A stretch of 64,000 nucleotides of DNA, taken from positions 37,333,716 to 37,397,715 of the forward strand of contig NC_087064.1 in NCBI RefSeq assembly GCF_963678635.1, in the 5' to 3' direction. The DNA comes from Symsagittifera roscoffensis. Taxonomy: Eukaryota > Xenacoelomorpha > Acoela > Convolutidae. The translations under genes were made by a program, and so were the position numbers. The notes under the pieces are model-generated. The model was not told the DNA's origin, ran no database searches, and saw nothing but the letters and a program-made list of their open reading frames with translations. Shown piece after piece: positions 37,170 to 47,751 of the stretch (its first letter is position 1; each line of letters opens with the position of its first letter).

Positions 37170-37712
37170 GCACTTTGGACATTTTGCAATCATGTCCTCT
37201 AGGATATCAATCTTTTGAGGGATGTCCATTTCCAGAAGTTTTTCATATTCCTTCAACCATAGGTTTGCCTGCATGACTGCCAGGGATGCACCCATGGCCA
37301 ACACATTCTTCTGTCCATAACATTTCTTGTTGCACTTCAAATGGACATTACTAACAGCCGTGTACAAAAAGCGTTTCCTTGTACTTCTTGACAAGTCAGG
37401 TAGCTCATTTTGGATGTACAATGTTTTAAGCGCGATGTCGATGACATCTTTGAGTGGAACCTTTGTTGTCAGGTTTTTCACATCCAAGGACATGATACTC
37501 TCATCAGAGTCTAAGTTTGTATTCTCTATCATAACCCTAGCTGCTTCAGTGCTGGTCCTAATATTTGCTACTCCATTTTATTAAACAATTTTGCCCTACC
37601 GCTATTCTCTTTACTCCGAGCTCGCTTAATTCGAGCTTGTTGTACCCTTCGATGATCACGGGTTGACACTACTGCCTGAATTTGGAGACCAATAACTTTT
37701 CCGTCGAGATGG
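37170..37712 (-). pseudogene. Short PLE RT fragment (P-h)
   Basis: SLDVKNLTTKVP and MGASLAVMQANLWLKEYE are visible. About 40 bp are missing near 37613, between the TTTT and ACTCCGAGCTCG landmarks that are farther apart in other copies. Confidence 0.78.
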
Positions 37713-38894
37713 TAATGTTCAACCAGAGCTTTATAATCATGTCATTCTGTTATCCAGCGAGCAGCGTTTGTTTGCCGTTTTTCTAGTTTAAGTAAGATTA
37801 AAGAAACTGGGGTGTCAAAAACAGGAATTACATAACAAAACGGATTGTACACAAGAGATATACATCTGACACTTCGTTTTGATAGGGGAATTAGATGGAA
37901 AGTTTCCTTTTACGCAGACAAAACTGAGGAACCTTTATCAAGTTGAGCGCCATTGTAGTTACTAAAAGATAAGCTTGGAGAAATAAGAACACTCGAGTCT
38001 TGCACTCTTTCGTTTGCTAAATTTATTCAATTGTTGCGTTATTTAAAAGGAAGATGGGGAAGATACAATTGAGATTTGTTTAATCTTGTCAGGATGAAAA
38101 TCGAGACCGTTGAGCTTACACCATAAGGAGACTCCAAGTGTGTCAGACTGTAAATTGTTCAAGCATTAATCATTACAAAAACGTTTTAAGTCATCAGCGA
38201 ACAGATATAGAATAGAATGATTCACATCATCGGGCAGATCGTTGATATAAACTAGGAATTGTAGGGGGCGAGGATGCGTCCTTGTGGATTAAAACACGCC
38301 CTTCAAAGGACAGATAATTTTTTTACACGTATCCTCTGAACGCGATTCAACAAATGATACAATTAAACGCGTCATCAAAACCAAAGTTTTCTTAGTAAAA
38401 TATTATGAAACAGGGAGTCAAATGCTTTTTGCAAATCAAAGTAGACATCAAAAAAGTCCTCATTAGCTTCATTACAACTATAACGTTTATCAAATTAATT
38501 TAAAAGTTTCATGAAACAGCTGCGGTTTTCTTAAAATCAAGTTGACTATACGACAACTTATGCCGAACTTTGAAATACATAATTTTGAAAACTAGTTTCT
38601 TGAGACATAAGGACAAACGTGGGAGGATACTGATACCACAATAAATAGTAATGTCTGATTTTGATTTTGACTAAAGTAATGGGATAAGGTATGCTTCTTT
38701 CCAAATAATGGGACAGGAATGCCATCAGCTGCCACTTTTGAAGTATCTGGTACATCATGTGACAGATCAGTAAAGTCGTTTTCAGAGAATAACATATCAG
38801 AAAGTGGGATAGTACTAAAACCGTGTTGTTTTTGAAAAACAAAGCTTCCAGGCTTAAAACAGACGGGTATAAAGTGTTAGAAAGATCAGTTTTT
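37713..38894 (-). pseudogene. Non-LTR RT fragment N12
   Basis: Monomer copy. The VPQG region is reduced near 38283 and about 27 bp are missing near 38350. Pre-palm near 38790. Confidence 0.78.
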
Positions 38895-39475
38895 GCTCTT
38901 TGGACATTTTGCAATCATGTCCTCTAGGATATCAATCTTTTGAGGGATGTCCATATCCAGAAAGTTCTCATAGTCCTTCAACCAAAGGTTTGCCAGCATG
39001 ACTGCCAGTGATGCACCCATGGCCAACCCACCCTTCTGTCCATAACATTTCTTGTTGCACTTAAAATGGACATTACTAACAGCCATGAACAAAAAGCGTT
39101 TCCTTGTACTTCTTGACAAGTCAGGTAGCTCATTTTGGCTGTTTAATGTTTTAAGCGCGATGTTGATGACATCTTTGAGTGGAACATTTGTGTACAGTTT
39201 TTTCACATGCAAAAATATGATACTCTCATCAGAGTCTAGGTTTGTATTCTTTATCATAACCCTAGCTGCTTCAGTGTTGGTCTTAATATTTGCACCCTCC
39301 ATTTTATTAAACAATTTTGCCCTACCGCTATTCTCTTTTGCCCTACCAATATCTGTCCTAAGTATCAAAGATTTTACTCCGAGCTCGTTTAATTCGAGCT
39401 TGTTGTACCCTTCGATGATCACGGGTTGACACTACTGCCTGAATTTGGAGACCAATAACTTTTCCGTCGAGTTGG
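38895..39475 (-). pseudogene. Short PLE RT fragment (P-i)
   Basis: Open for 178 codons (38886-39422), but motif A reads FLHVKKLYTNVP, lacking the catalytic Asp. GLAMGASLAVMLANLWLKDYE is intact. The terminal CPKC-like pair is changed to CPKS. Confidence 0.82.
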
Positions 39476-40620
39476 TGATGTTCAACCAGAGCTTTATAAT
39501 CATGTCATTCTGTTATCCAGCGAGCAGCGTTTATTTGCCGTTTTTCTTGTTTACGTAAGATTAAAATACTGGGGTGTCAATTACAGGAATTACATAACAA
39601 AACGGATTGTACACAAGAGATGTACATCTGACACTTCGTTATGATAGGGGAATTTGATGGAACGTTCCTCTTTACGCAGACAAAACTGAGGAATCTTTAC
39701 CAAGTTGAGCGCCATTGTAGTTATTAAAAGATAAGCTTGAAGAAATAAGAACACTCGAGCCTTTCAGTCTTTCATTTGCTCAATTTATTCAAATGTTGCG
39801 TTATTTGAAAAGAAGATGGGAAGGTACAATTGAGATTAGTTTAGTCTTATCAGGATGAAAATCGAGACCATTGAGCTTACACCACAAGAAGACTCCATGT
39901 GTGTCAGACTGTAAACTATTCAAGCATTAACCATTACAAAAACGTTTTAAGTCATCAGCGAACAGATATGAAACGCGAACTTAAATTGCGCCCTTCAAAG
40001 GTTAGATAGTTTTTTAGACGTACCCTCTGAATGCTATTTGACAAATGCGACTCGACAAGTAGGATTTTCAAACAAATGATACAATTAAACGCGTCATCAA
40101 AACCAAAAATTGTAAGTTTTCCTTGTAAAACATTATGAAACATGAAGTCAAATGCTTTTTGCAGGTCAAAGAAGACAGCAAAAAACTCTTCATTAACTTC
40201 ATTGTAACTATAACGTTTATCAAAGTAATTTAAAAGTTACTTGAAAGTGCTTCGCTTTTCTTAAAATCGTGTTGACTGTAAGACAATTTATGCCGAATTT
40301 TGAAATACTTATTTTTAAAAACTAGTTTTTTGGGACATAAAGTCAAACGTGGGAGAATACTGATATTACAAAAAATGGTAACGTCTGATTTTGATTTTGA
40401 CTAATGTAATGGGATAAGGTATGCTTCTTCCCAAATATTGGGCCAGGAATGCCATCAGCTGCCACTTTTGAATTATCTGGTACATCATGTAACAGATCAG
40501 TAAAGTTGTTTTCAGAGAATAGCATATCGGAAAGTGGGATAGTACTAAAAACCGTTCTGTTTTTGAAAAAAAAGCTTGCAGGCTTAAAACAGACGGACAG
40601 AAAGTGTTAGAAAGATCAGT
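39476..40620 (-). pseudogene. Non-LTR RT fragment N13, 3' half of the most complete copy
   Basis: Runs from the thumb region through FADDLK near 39955 to the pre-palm near 40515. Roughly 80 bp covering VPQG..INDLP are deleted between the FAD codons and KRE-like wording near 39970. The copy at 44493-45640 shares this deletion. Unlike other N pieces it continues beyond the T-run into its own upstream sequence. Confidence 0.8.
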
Positions 40621-41560
40621 TTTTTTCTTTCTCCTTGATCGTTTTCCGCTGTTGAGGAATCATAATGAACAATCGCAGGGATAGGAATGGTGCCCGAAGT
40701 TTGATTGAGTAGTTTGAAACAATCGCTGGTATTCATTGAAAAAAAGATGAAAAAAAAAACAGTTTGTTTAGTTCAATTGAATTATCCAATTTGAATGAAG
40801 AGATGACAGCTTTGTAGAAAAAAATTGAAATTTGGCCAGTCTACGCTTATCAGTAGAATCTATTTTACTGAGATGAGCAGAGTTGCTTCAGAAGTAAAAA
40901 AGCATAAATGAACGTTTGTCAATAAAATGGCATCAATAAAGTTTGTGGGAAAACTATCATTCGAAAAAATTTGATAAGTGGCAGAGACAGGATAATGGTC
41001 AGAGACAGGATAAAGGTCAGAAAAAGGGTTTCTGTCAACACTGACTGAACACAGTTCAGATTTGTTTGTGAGAGCTAGATCAAGAAAATTGCCAAGCAGG
41101 CTCAGAACTAAGTTGCAGGAAATTTAAAATATCAAAATTGACAGTCATGATTTGTGAAACAGTGCCAGAACTGCAATAAGAACGCCAGCAAATACTTGAT
41201 AAATGAAAATCACCAATAACTGTGGTAGCACCGTGTAGAAACGTTGGAAGGAAATTAAGAATGTAAAAAGAGTGGTACAATGTAAGAGACTTTCGGAGTC
41301 TACATGAAAAGCAGAAGAAGCCAGGGGTTATAAACTGAAATGATAAGATTGGGGGGGTTCACAGCATAAAACTAGACCACACGCAAAACAAACCTCGGTT
41401 AATGTACAGCCCATGTTGAGACCGGCAGAAAATCTATCACAAAAAAGCAACACCACCGCGGCGCCCCGATAAGCCGACAGTTTGAGAAACAGTTTTGTAA
41501 CAAGACTCTGGCAAAAAGTTGGAAATACTAGACAGGTTTTAAAGACACAGAGGATATCTG
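40621..41560 (-). pseudogene. APE endonuclease region of the array's non-LTR parent
   Basis: Minus-strand frames give a GAAVVLLF-like stretch (the GRGGGVALLVR region of APE domains) near 41450, and VIGDFHLSSICWRSY near 41205, where GDFN is the usual catalytic wording. LDLALTNKSE and SDHYPVS, typical of the APE C-terminus, lie near 41085 and 41000. A connector leads to the RT at 40620. This is the only copy in the array retaining APE, so it marks the right-hand parent of the array. Frameshifts and stops abound. Confidence 0.7.
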
Positions 41561-41888
41561 GGGAAAAATATGTAAAGCTTTAAGCATGCTAAACGTTTAT
41601 CATTACTGATAAGGCTTCTTGAATTCCAACCAGTGATAGTAACCGAACTGAGTCACAGACTTAATTTGATATTGATATTGATTATTAGCTCAAAATATTG
41701 ATTTTGTAATGAAATCCATGGGCAAGAGTCTCTTTATCACATTATGCGGTAACTAAGGGTTTTTGCAGATATGGAAGAGTAAAGTCATATGCAGATAGAA
41801 GTAATGAGAGTCAGATGGTTGAGAATCAAGCCAACCAGATTGAGAAAAATAACACCTGCACAGAATGAACCGGAGTGGAAAATGACTC
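41561..41888. other. Unassigned sequence between APE remnant and RLE fragment
   Basis: Contains a GATATT-rich stretch near 41667-41690 that could be a 3' tail or simple-repeat target of an inserted element. No coding sequence seen. Confidence 0.4.
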
Positions 41889-42880
41889 AAAAAGACTGCC
41901 CTCAAATGATCCTTAGGTTCTATCATATAATTATTGAAAAGCTGGGCCCTCGTATGACCCTAAGGCTTTATCAAATAATTATTGAAAAGCTGTACCCTCT
42001 TCAAAAATATTTTAGCGCCGAGTTTTTATTTATTCATTAATAGTGCCAAGAGCACAGGCAGCGTTCGCAACTGTTTTTCGAGAAAACTTCTCCGCGTGAA
42101 AAAAGATCTGCCCTGGTTTCCTCGGTAGGTTTGCTCACGTTCTTACAAAGCGTAATTAGAAAATCTCAACGTCAAGGCCGGCGGCTACTTGTGCTTAAAT
42201 AGCTATCGGTTGAAACAAGTTTTCTATAAAAATTTAATCTCTATATTTGTCAGGCTATCGACCTTCCGCCTCGGCTTATCCTAGTAGGGGCTAGTGAGTC
42301 CCACCTACAGCTCATGGTACAATACGGAACCGTCTGGTCGCTTCTGATCTGTCCGGTGCAGGTGCCATGGCTCTATAACAAAAGGATTGTGAGTTGAAGC
42401 GAGACTTTGCTTTATAAAGGCTTTCAAACATGAATGCCTAGGGAATCTCCCTCCACTTTTGAGAAAAAATAGGACAAGCCATTCATCTTTGGTTACATCG
42501 TTTCCGCAAATGCATCTATGTTTTTTTACAATTTTTGAACCTAGGTGGAATCCAACTGCAATTTTAAGCTGCTGATTCGACAATCTGAATCTTAGGTTGT
42601 TACACCGTATGACAATTAACCATTGCAAACCGAATTTATACTGGTAAGCATTGATTCTTTTTACATTGGCAGCTTCCATTTTCAAAACTATTTGAGAAAC
42701 TTCTTTATCAAAACTGGGCTGGGCCGAATTTTTTTTTGAACTTAGATTTTCGGAGCTACTTCTCATTTTGCTTAATCAAACAAAAGTTCTCATGTATCAA
42801 AATATGTCCCATCCTCGTCCAACTTGGGATGGTTCGAAAAAATTTGAATCAGCATGGTTTCTCTTTAAAGCGACTTAGAT
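41889..42880 (-). pseudogene. RLE-type non-LTR fragment, internally deleted (copy C)
   Basis: A 153-codon frame (42305-42766) aligns with the element at 54492: FDKEVSQIVLKME, LRFRLSNQQLKIAVG, then CICGNDVT (zinc knuckle), GRFPRHSCLKAFIKQSL and QKRPDGS (the RPD of the restriction-like endonuclease). The knuckle has lost its His and last Cys (WLVLFFLK where copy B reads WHGLSCLK). The C-terminal part continues in broken frames down to LCKNVSKPTEETRA near 42110. An RT scrap with FKEKP and a VFSNRP-like end lies near 42835. A two-unit repeat of about 48 bp is in the 3' region near 41900-42000. Confidence 0.82.
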
Positions 42881-43266
42881 GCATAAAGAAAATCTAATTG
42901 AACTAAAACTGTGCAAATCGAGTTGTTCCATTGGGCCATATTGTGCGCTTAACCTCATTTAATTAGTTAAATATAAAGGTTAAAACGATTGATTCATCGA
43001 GAGCATCTATCTTAAAAAAAACTCTCCGAAAATCACTAAATCATGTCTCGATTGAATATAACATCAGAAAAAACAACAACAATAAACTGCTCCGAAAACG
43101 AGCAAATTTGGCACAATCTAGATACAAGAACCGGTAAGAGCCATGAGACGAATTGCTTTTTGTAACAGTCAGTTTCAAACCAGGCTGACCCCAAGTAGAA
43201 CAAAAAAAACCGTTAAAAGTTTTCAAATGGGGCTATAGCCCCTCGGTTCCTCGTTTTTTAAGATAT
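42881..43266. other. Unassigned part of duplication S
   Basis: No coding sequence. Repeated at about 47276-47660 with small indels. May hold 3' or body sequence of a SINE-like element whose tRNA-like end lies at 43267-43333. Confidence 0.4.
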
Positions 43267-43333
43267 GCGTGTGGGGGACTCGAACCCGGTTGACCGGTGT
43301 GCGAGACTTGTATCTTGACCGCACGGCCACAAG
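43267..43333 (-). repeat. tRNA-like sequence, probable SINE head or tRNA pseudogene
   Basis: On the minus strand TGGCCGTGCGG resembles the A box of RNA polymerase III promoters, and GGTTCGAGTCC matches the B box exactly, 32 bp downstream. A CUUGUGG/CCACACG acceptor-like pairing is almost complete. The anticodon stem pairs badly and the D arm is irregular, so I do not call a functional tRNA. The copy at 47661 has GGTTTGAGTCC. Confidence 0.5.
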
Positions 43334-43376
43334 TTCTTATCTGTTTAAACTCTAGCTTTAAACAGATAAGAACTGG
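43334..43376. repeat. Perfect 18-bp hairpin at a duplication junction
   Basis: The arms AGTTCTTATCTGTTTAAA and its exact reverse complement flank the 7-nt spacer CTCTAGC. The other copy of duplication S (47730-47751) has only the left arm and spacer, so the right arm was added at this joint with the PLE piece. Confidence 0.9.
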
Positions 43377-43799
43377 ACATTACTAAGAAATGGACATTAC
43401 TTACAGCCATGTACAAAAAGCGTTTCCTTGTACTTCTTGACAAGTCAGGTAGCTCATTTTGGCTGTATAATGTTTTAAGCGCAATGTCGATGACATCTTT
43501 GAGTGGAACATTTGTGCACAGTTTTTTCACATGCAAAGATATGATACTCTCATCAGAGTCTAAGTTTGTATTCTTTATCATAACCCTAGCTGCTTCAGTG
43601 TTGGTCTTAATATTTGCACCCTCCATTTTATTAAACAATTTTGCCCTACCGCTATTCTCTTTTGCCCTACCAATATCTGTCCTAAGTATCAAAGACTTCA
43701 CTCCGAGCTCGTTTAATTCGAGCTTGTTGTACCCTTCGATGATCACGGGTTGACACTACTGCCTGAATTTGGAGACCAATAACTTTTCCGTCGAGATGG
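43377..43799 (-). pseudogene. Short PLE RT fragment (P-j)
   Basis: Carries the IIEGYNKLELNELG leader, GRAKLFNKMEGANIKTNTEAA and motif A as SLHVKKLCTNVP without the catalytic Asp. It ends at VSNVHF next to the hairpin. Confidence 0.8.
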
Positions 43800-44166
43800 T
43801 AATGTTCAACCAGAGCTTTAGAATCATGTCATTCTGTTATCCAGCGAGCAGCGTTTATTTGCCGTTTTTCTAAATTACGTAAGATTAAAATACTGGGAAG
43901 TCAATTACAGGAATTACATAACAAAACGGATTGTACACAAGAGATATACATCTGACACTTCGTTGTGATAGGGTAATTAGATGGAACGTTCCTCTTTACG
44001 CAGACAAAACTGAGGAATCTTTACCAAGTTGAGCGCCATTGAAGTTATTAAAAGATAAGCTTGGAGAAATAAGAACACTCGAGTCTTTCAGTCTTTCGTT
44101 TGCTCAATTTATTCAATTGTTGCGTTATTTAAAAAGAAGATGGGGAAGGTATAATTGAGTTTAGTT
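43800..44166 (-). pseudogene. Non-LTR fragment N14 (3' part only)
   Basis: Contains the LEKRQINAARW-like region and the sequence before it, then stops at the tandem joint. No FADD motif. Confidence 0.75.
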
Positions 44167-44492
44167 TTAAGCGCGATGTCGATGACATCTTTGAGTGGAA
44201 CATTTGTGTACAGTTTTTTCACATGCAAAGATATGATACTCTCATCAGAGTCTAAGTTTGTATTCTTTATCATAACCCTAGCTGCTTCAGTGTTGGTCTT
44301 AATATTTGCACCCTCCATTTTATTAAACAATTTTGCCCTACCGCTATTCTCTTTTGCCCTACCAATATCTGTCCTAAGTATCAAAGACTTCACTCCGAGC
44401 TCGTTTAATTCTAGCTTGTTGTACCCTTCGATGATCACGGGTTGACACTACTGCCTGAATTTGGAGACCAATAACTTTTCCGTCGAGATGGT
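44167..44492 (-). pseudogene. Short PLE RT fragment (P-k)
   Basis: Second copy of P-j, lacking everything after DVIDIALK. Motif A again reads SLHVKKLYTNVP. Confidence 0.8.
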
Positions 44493-45640
44493 AATGTTCA
44501 ACCAGAGCTTGAGAATCATGTCATTCTGTTATCCAGCGAGCAGCGTTTATTTGCCGTTTTTCTAAATTACGTAAGATTAAAATACTGGGAAATCAATTAC
44601 AGGAATTACATAACAAAACGGATTGTACACAAGAGATATACATCTGACACTTCGTTATGATAGGGTAATTAGATGGAACGTTCCTCTTTACGCAGACAAA
44701 ACTGAGGAATCTTTACCAAGTTGAGCGCCATTGAAGTTATTAAAAGATAAGCTTGGAGAAATAAGAACACTCGAGTCTTTCAGTCTTTCATTTGCTCAAT
44801 TTATTCAATTGTCGCGTTATTTAAAAAGAAGATGGGGAAGGTACAATTGAGATTAGTTTAGTCTTGTCAGGATGAAAATCGAGACCGTTGAGCTTACACC
44901 ACAAGGAGACTCCATGTGTGTTAGACTGTAAACTATTCAAGCATTTATCATTACAAAAACGTTTTAAGTCATCAGCGAACAGATATGAAACGCGAACATA
45001 AATCGCGCCCTTCAAAGGTTAGATAGTTTTTTAGACGTACCCTCTGAATGCTATTCGACAAATGCGACTCGACAAGTAGGAACCTCAAACAAATGATACA
45101 ATTAAACGATTCATCAAAACCAAAAATTTTAAGTTTTCTCAGTAAAACATTATGAAACATGAAGTCAAATGCTTTTTGCAGGTCAAAGAAGACAGCAAAA
45201 AACTCTTCATTAACTTTATTGCAACTATAACGTTTATCAAAGTAATTTAAAAATTACTTGAAAGTGCTTCGTTTTTCTTGAAATCGTGTTGACTATAAGA
45301 CAATTTATGCCGAATTTTCAAACACATAACTTTAAAAACTAGTTTTTTGGGACATAAAGACAAACGTGGGAGAATATTGATATTACAAAAAATGGTAACG
45401 TCTGATTTTGATTTTGACTATTGTAATGGGATAAGGTATGCTTCTTTCCAAATATTGGGCCAGGAATGCCATCAGCTGCCACTTTTGAAGTATCTGGTAC
45501 ATCATGTGACAGATCAGTAAAGTCGTTTTCAGAGAATAACATATCGGAAAGTGGGATAGTAATAAAACCGTCTTGTTTTTGAAAAACAAAGCTTCCAGGC
45601 TTAAAACAGACGGGTAGAAAATGTTAGAATGATCAGTTTT
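44493..45640 (-). pseudogene. Non-LTR RT fragment N15
   Basis: Runs from thumb to pre-palm (FSENDFTDLSHDVPDTSKV near 45535), FADDLKRF near 44980, and has the same roughly 80-bp VPQG..INDLP deletion as N13 (near 44990). It ends at the T-run joined to PLE. Confidence 0.8.
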
Positions 45641-45828
45641 GGCACTTTGGACATTTTGCAATCATGTCCTCTAGGATATCAATCTTTTGAGGGATGTCCA
45701 TTTCCAGAAATTTTTCATAGTCCTTCAACCATAGGTTTGCCTGCATGACTGCCAGGGATGCACCCATGGCCAACCCATTCTTCTGTCCATAACATTTCTT
45801 GTTGCACTTAAAATGGACATTACTAACA
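45641..45828 (-). pseudogene. Short PLE RT fragment (P-l)
   Basis: Keeps only VSNVHFKCNKKCYGQ, GLAMGASLAVMQANLWLKDYE and the CPKC-like end. Its upstream end joins duplication S at CTAACAGC, where both partners share CAGC. Confidence 0.82.
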
Positions 45829-46289
45829 GCAGAAAATCTTTCACAAAAAAGCAACACCACCGCGGTGCCCCGATAAGCCGACAGTTTGAGAAACAGTTTT
45901 GTAACAAGACTCTGACAAAAGTCGGAAATGTTAGACAGGTTTCAAAGACACAGAGGATATCTGGGGAAAAATATCTAAAGCTTTAAGCATGCTAAACTTT
46001 TATCATTACTGATAAGGCTTCTTGAATTCCAACCAGTGATAGTAACTGAACTGAGTCACAGACTTAATTTGATATTGATATTGATTATTAGCTCAATATA
46101 TTGATTTTGTAATGAAATCCCTGGTCAAGAGTCTCTTCATCACATCATGCGGTCACTAAGGGTTTTTTAGACATGGAACAGTAAAGTGATGTGCAGATAG
46201 CAGTAATGAGAGTCAGATGGTTGGGAATCAAGCCAACCAGATTGAGAAAAATAACACCTGCACAGAATGAACCGGATTGGAAAATGACT

Positions 46290-47275
46290 CAAAAAGACTG
46301 CCCTCAAATGACCCTTAGATTCTATCATATAATTGAAAAGCTGGGCCCTCATATGACCCTAAGGCTTTATCAAATAATTATTGAAAAGCTGTACCCTCTT
46401 CAAAAGTAATTTAGCGCCGAGTATTAACTTATTCATTAATAGTGCCAAGAGCACAGGCAGCGTTCGCAACTGATTTTCGAGAAAACTTCTCCGCTTGAAA
46501 AAAGATCTGGCCTGGTTTCCTCGGTAGGTTTGCTCACGTTCTTACAGAACGTAATTAGAAAATCTCAACGCTAAGGCCGGCGGCTACTTGTGCTTAAATA
46601 GCTATCGGTTGAAAAAAGTTTTCTATAAAAATTTTATCTGTATATTTGTCAGGCTATCGATCTTCCGCCTCGGCTTATCCTAGTAGGGGCTAGTGAGTCC
46701 CACCTACAGCTCATGGTACAATACGGAACCGTCTGGTTGCTTCTGATCTGTCCGTTGCAGGTGCCGTGGCTGTAAAACAAAAGGATTGTGAGTTGAAGCG
46801 AGACTTTGCTTTATAAAGGCTTTCAAACATGAATGCATAGGGAATCTCCCTCCACTTTTGAGACAAAATAGGACACGCCATTCATCTTCGGTTACATCTT
46901 TTCCGCAAATGCATCTACGTTTTTCACAAGTTTTTGAACCTAGGTGGAGTCCAACTGCAATTCTAAGCTGCTGATTTGACAATCTCAATCTTAGGTTGCT
47001 ACACCGTATGACAATTAACCATTGCAAATCGAATTTATACTGGTAAGCATTGATTCTTTTTACATTGGCAGCTTCCATTTTCAAAACCATTTGAGAAACT
47101 TCTTTATCAAAACTGGGCTGGGCCGAATTTTTTTTGAACTTAGATTTTCGGAGCTACTTCTCATTTTGCTTAATCAAACAAAAGTTCTCATGTATCAAAA
47201 TATGTCCCATCCTCGTCCAACTTGGGATGGTTCGAAAAAATTTGAATCAGCATGGTTTATCTTTAAAGCGACTTA
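46290..47275 (-). pseudogene. RLE-type non-LTR fragment, internally deleted (copy D)
   Basis: Twin of copy C. A 128-codon frame (46704-47090) has CICGKDVTEDEW (knuckle Cys pair), GRFPMHSCLKAFIKQSL and QKQPDGS. RPD is changed to QPD here, a likely loss of a conserved endonuclease residue. The 48-bp 3' repeat near 46300-46400 is also present. Confidence 0.82.
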
Positions 47276-47660
47276 GATGCATAAAGAAAATCTAATTGAA
47301 CTAAAACTGTGCAAATCGAGTTGTTCCATTGGGCCATATTGTGCGCTTAATCTCATTTAATTAGTTAAATTTAAAGGTTAAAACGATTGATTCATGAAGA
47401 GCTTCTATCTTTAAAAAACTCTCCGAAAATCACTAAATCATGTCTCGATTGAGTATAACATCAGAAAAAAAAACAATATACTGCTCCGAAAACGAGCAAA
47501 GTTGGCACAATCTAGATACAAGAACCGGTAAGAGCCATGAGACGAATTGCTTTTTTTAACAGTCAGTTTCAAACCAGGCTGACCCCAAGTAGAACAAAAA
47601 AAACCGTTAAAAGTTTTCAAATGGGGCTATAGCCCCTCGGTTCCTCGTTTTTTAAGATAT

Positions 47661-47727
47661 GCGTGTGGGGACTCAAACCCGGTTGACCGGTGTGCGAGAC
47701 TTGTCTCTTGACCGCACGGCCACAAGT
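47661..47727 (-). repeat. tRNA-like sequence, copy 2
   Basis: Same as 43267-43333 with a few changes. The B-box-like sequence is GGTTTGAGTCC. Part of duplication S. Confidence 0.45.
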
Positions 47728-47751
47728 TCTTATCTGTTTAAACTCTAGCTT

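Larger units (their letters stand above)
30540..40620 (-). repeat. Higher-order array unit U4 (extended)
   Basis: Begins like the other units but carries four PLE/non-LTR monomer pairs after the long N piece. It does not return to a PHD piece. The last non-LTR copy instead continues into its own 5' APE region at 40621. Monomer spacing is about 1.73-1.82 kb. Compared with U1 (no extra pair) and U2/U3 (one extra pair), the unit varies by whole monomers. Confidence 0.85.
41425..43358. repeat. Segmental duplication S, copy 1
   Basis: About 1.93 kb matching 45829-47751 at roughly 95% identity by eye. It includes part of the APE region, an RLE-element fragment and a tRNA-like sequence. The left edge is GGCAGAAAATCT and the right edge CTCTAGCTT, next to a perfect hairpin. 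Confidence 0.88.
43475..44858. repeat. 692-bp tandem duplication of PLE/non-LTR sequence
   Basis: The block 43475-44166 repeats at 44167-44858. It covers part of a PLE RT piece and part of a non-LTR piece. The joint is visible at 44160-44170, where TTTAG runs into TTTTAAGCGCGATG. Confidence 0.85.
45829..47751. repeat. Segmental duplication S, copy 2
   Basis: Matches 41425-43358. Contains the APE scrap (45829-45935), the RLE fragment copy D and the tRNA-like copy. On the right it runs into unrelated sequence without forming the hairpin. Confidence 0.88.

Noticed and set aside
43267-43333. Functional tRNA gene
   Set aside because: The anticodon stem and D arm do not pair, so only box A and B likeness remains.
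16674-45860. Plus-strand frames over the PLE pieces (MLHLKWTLL.. and similar)
   Set aside because: They are the reverse strand of conserved RT codons. Their conservation follows from the repeat.
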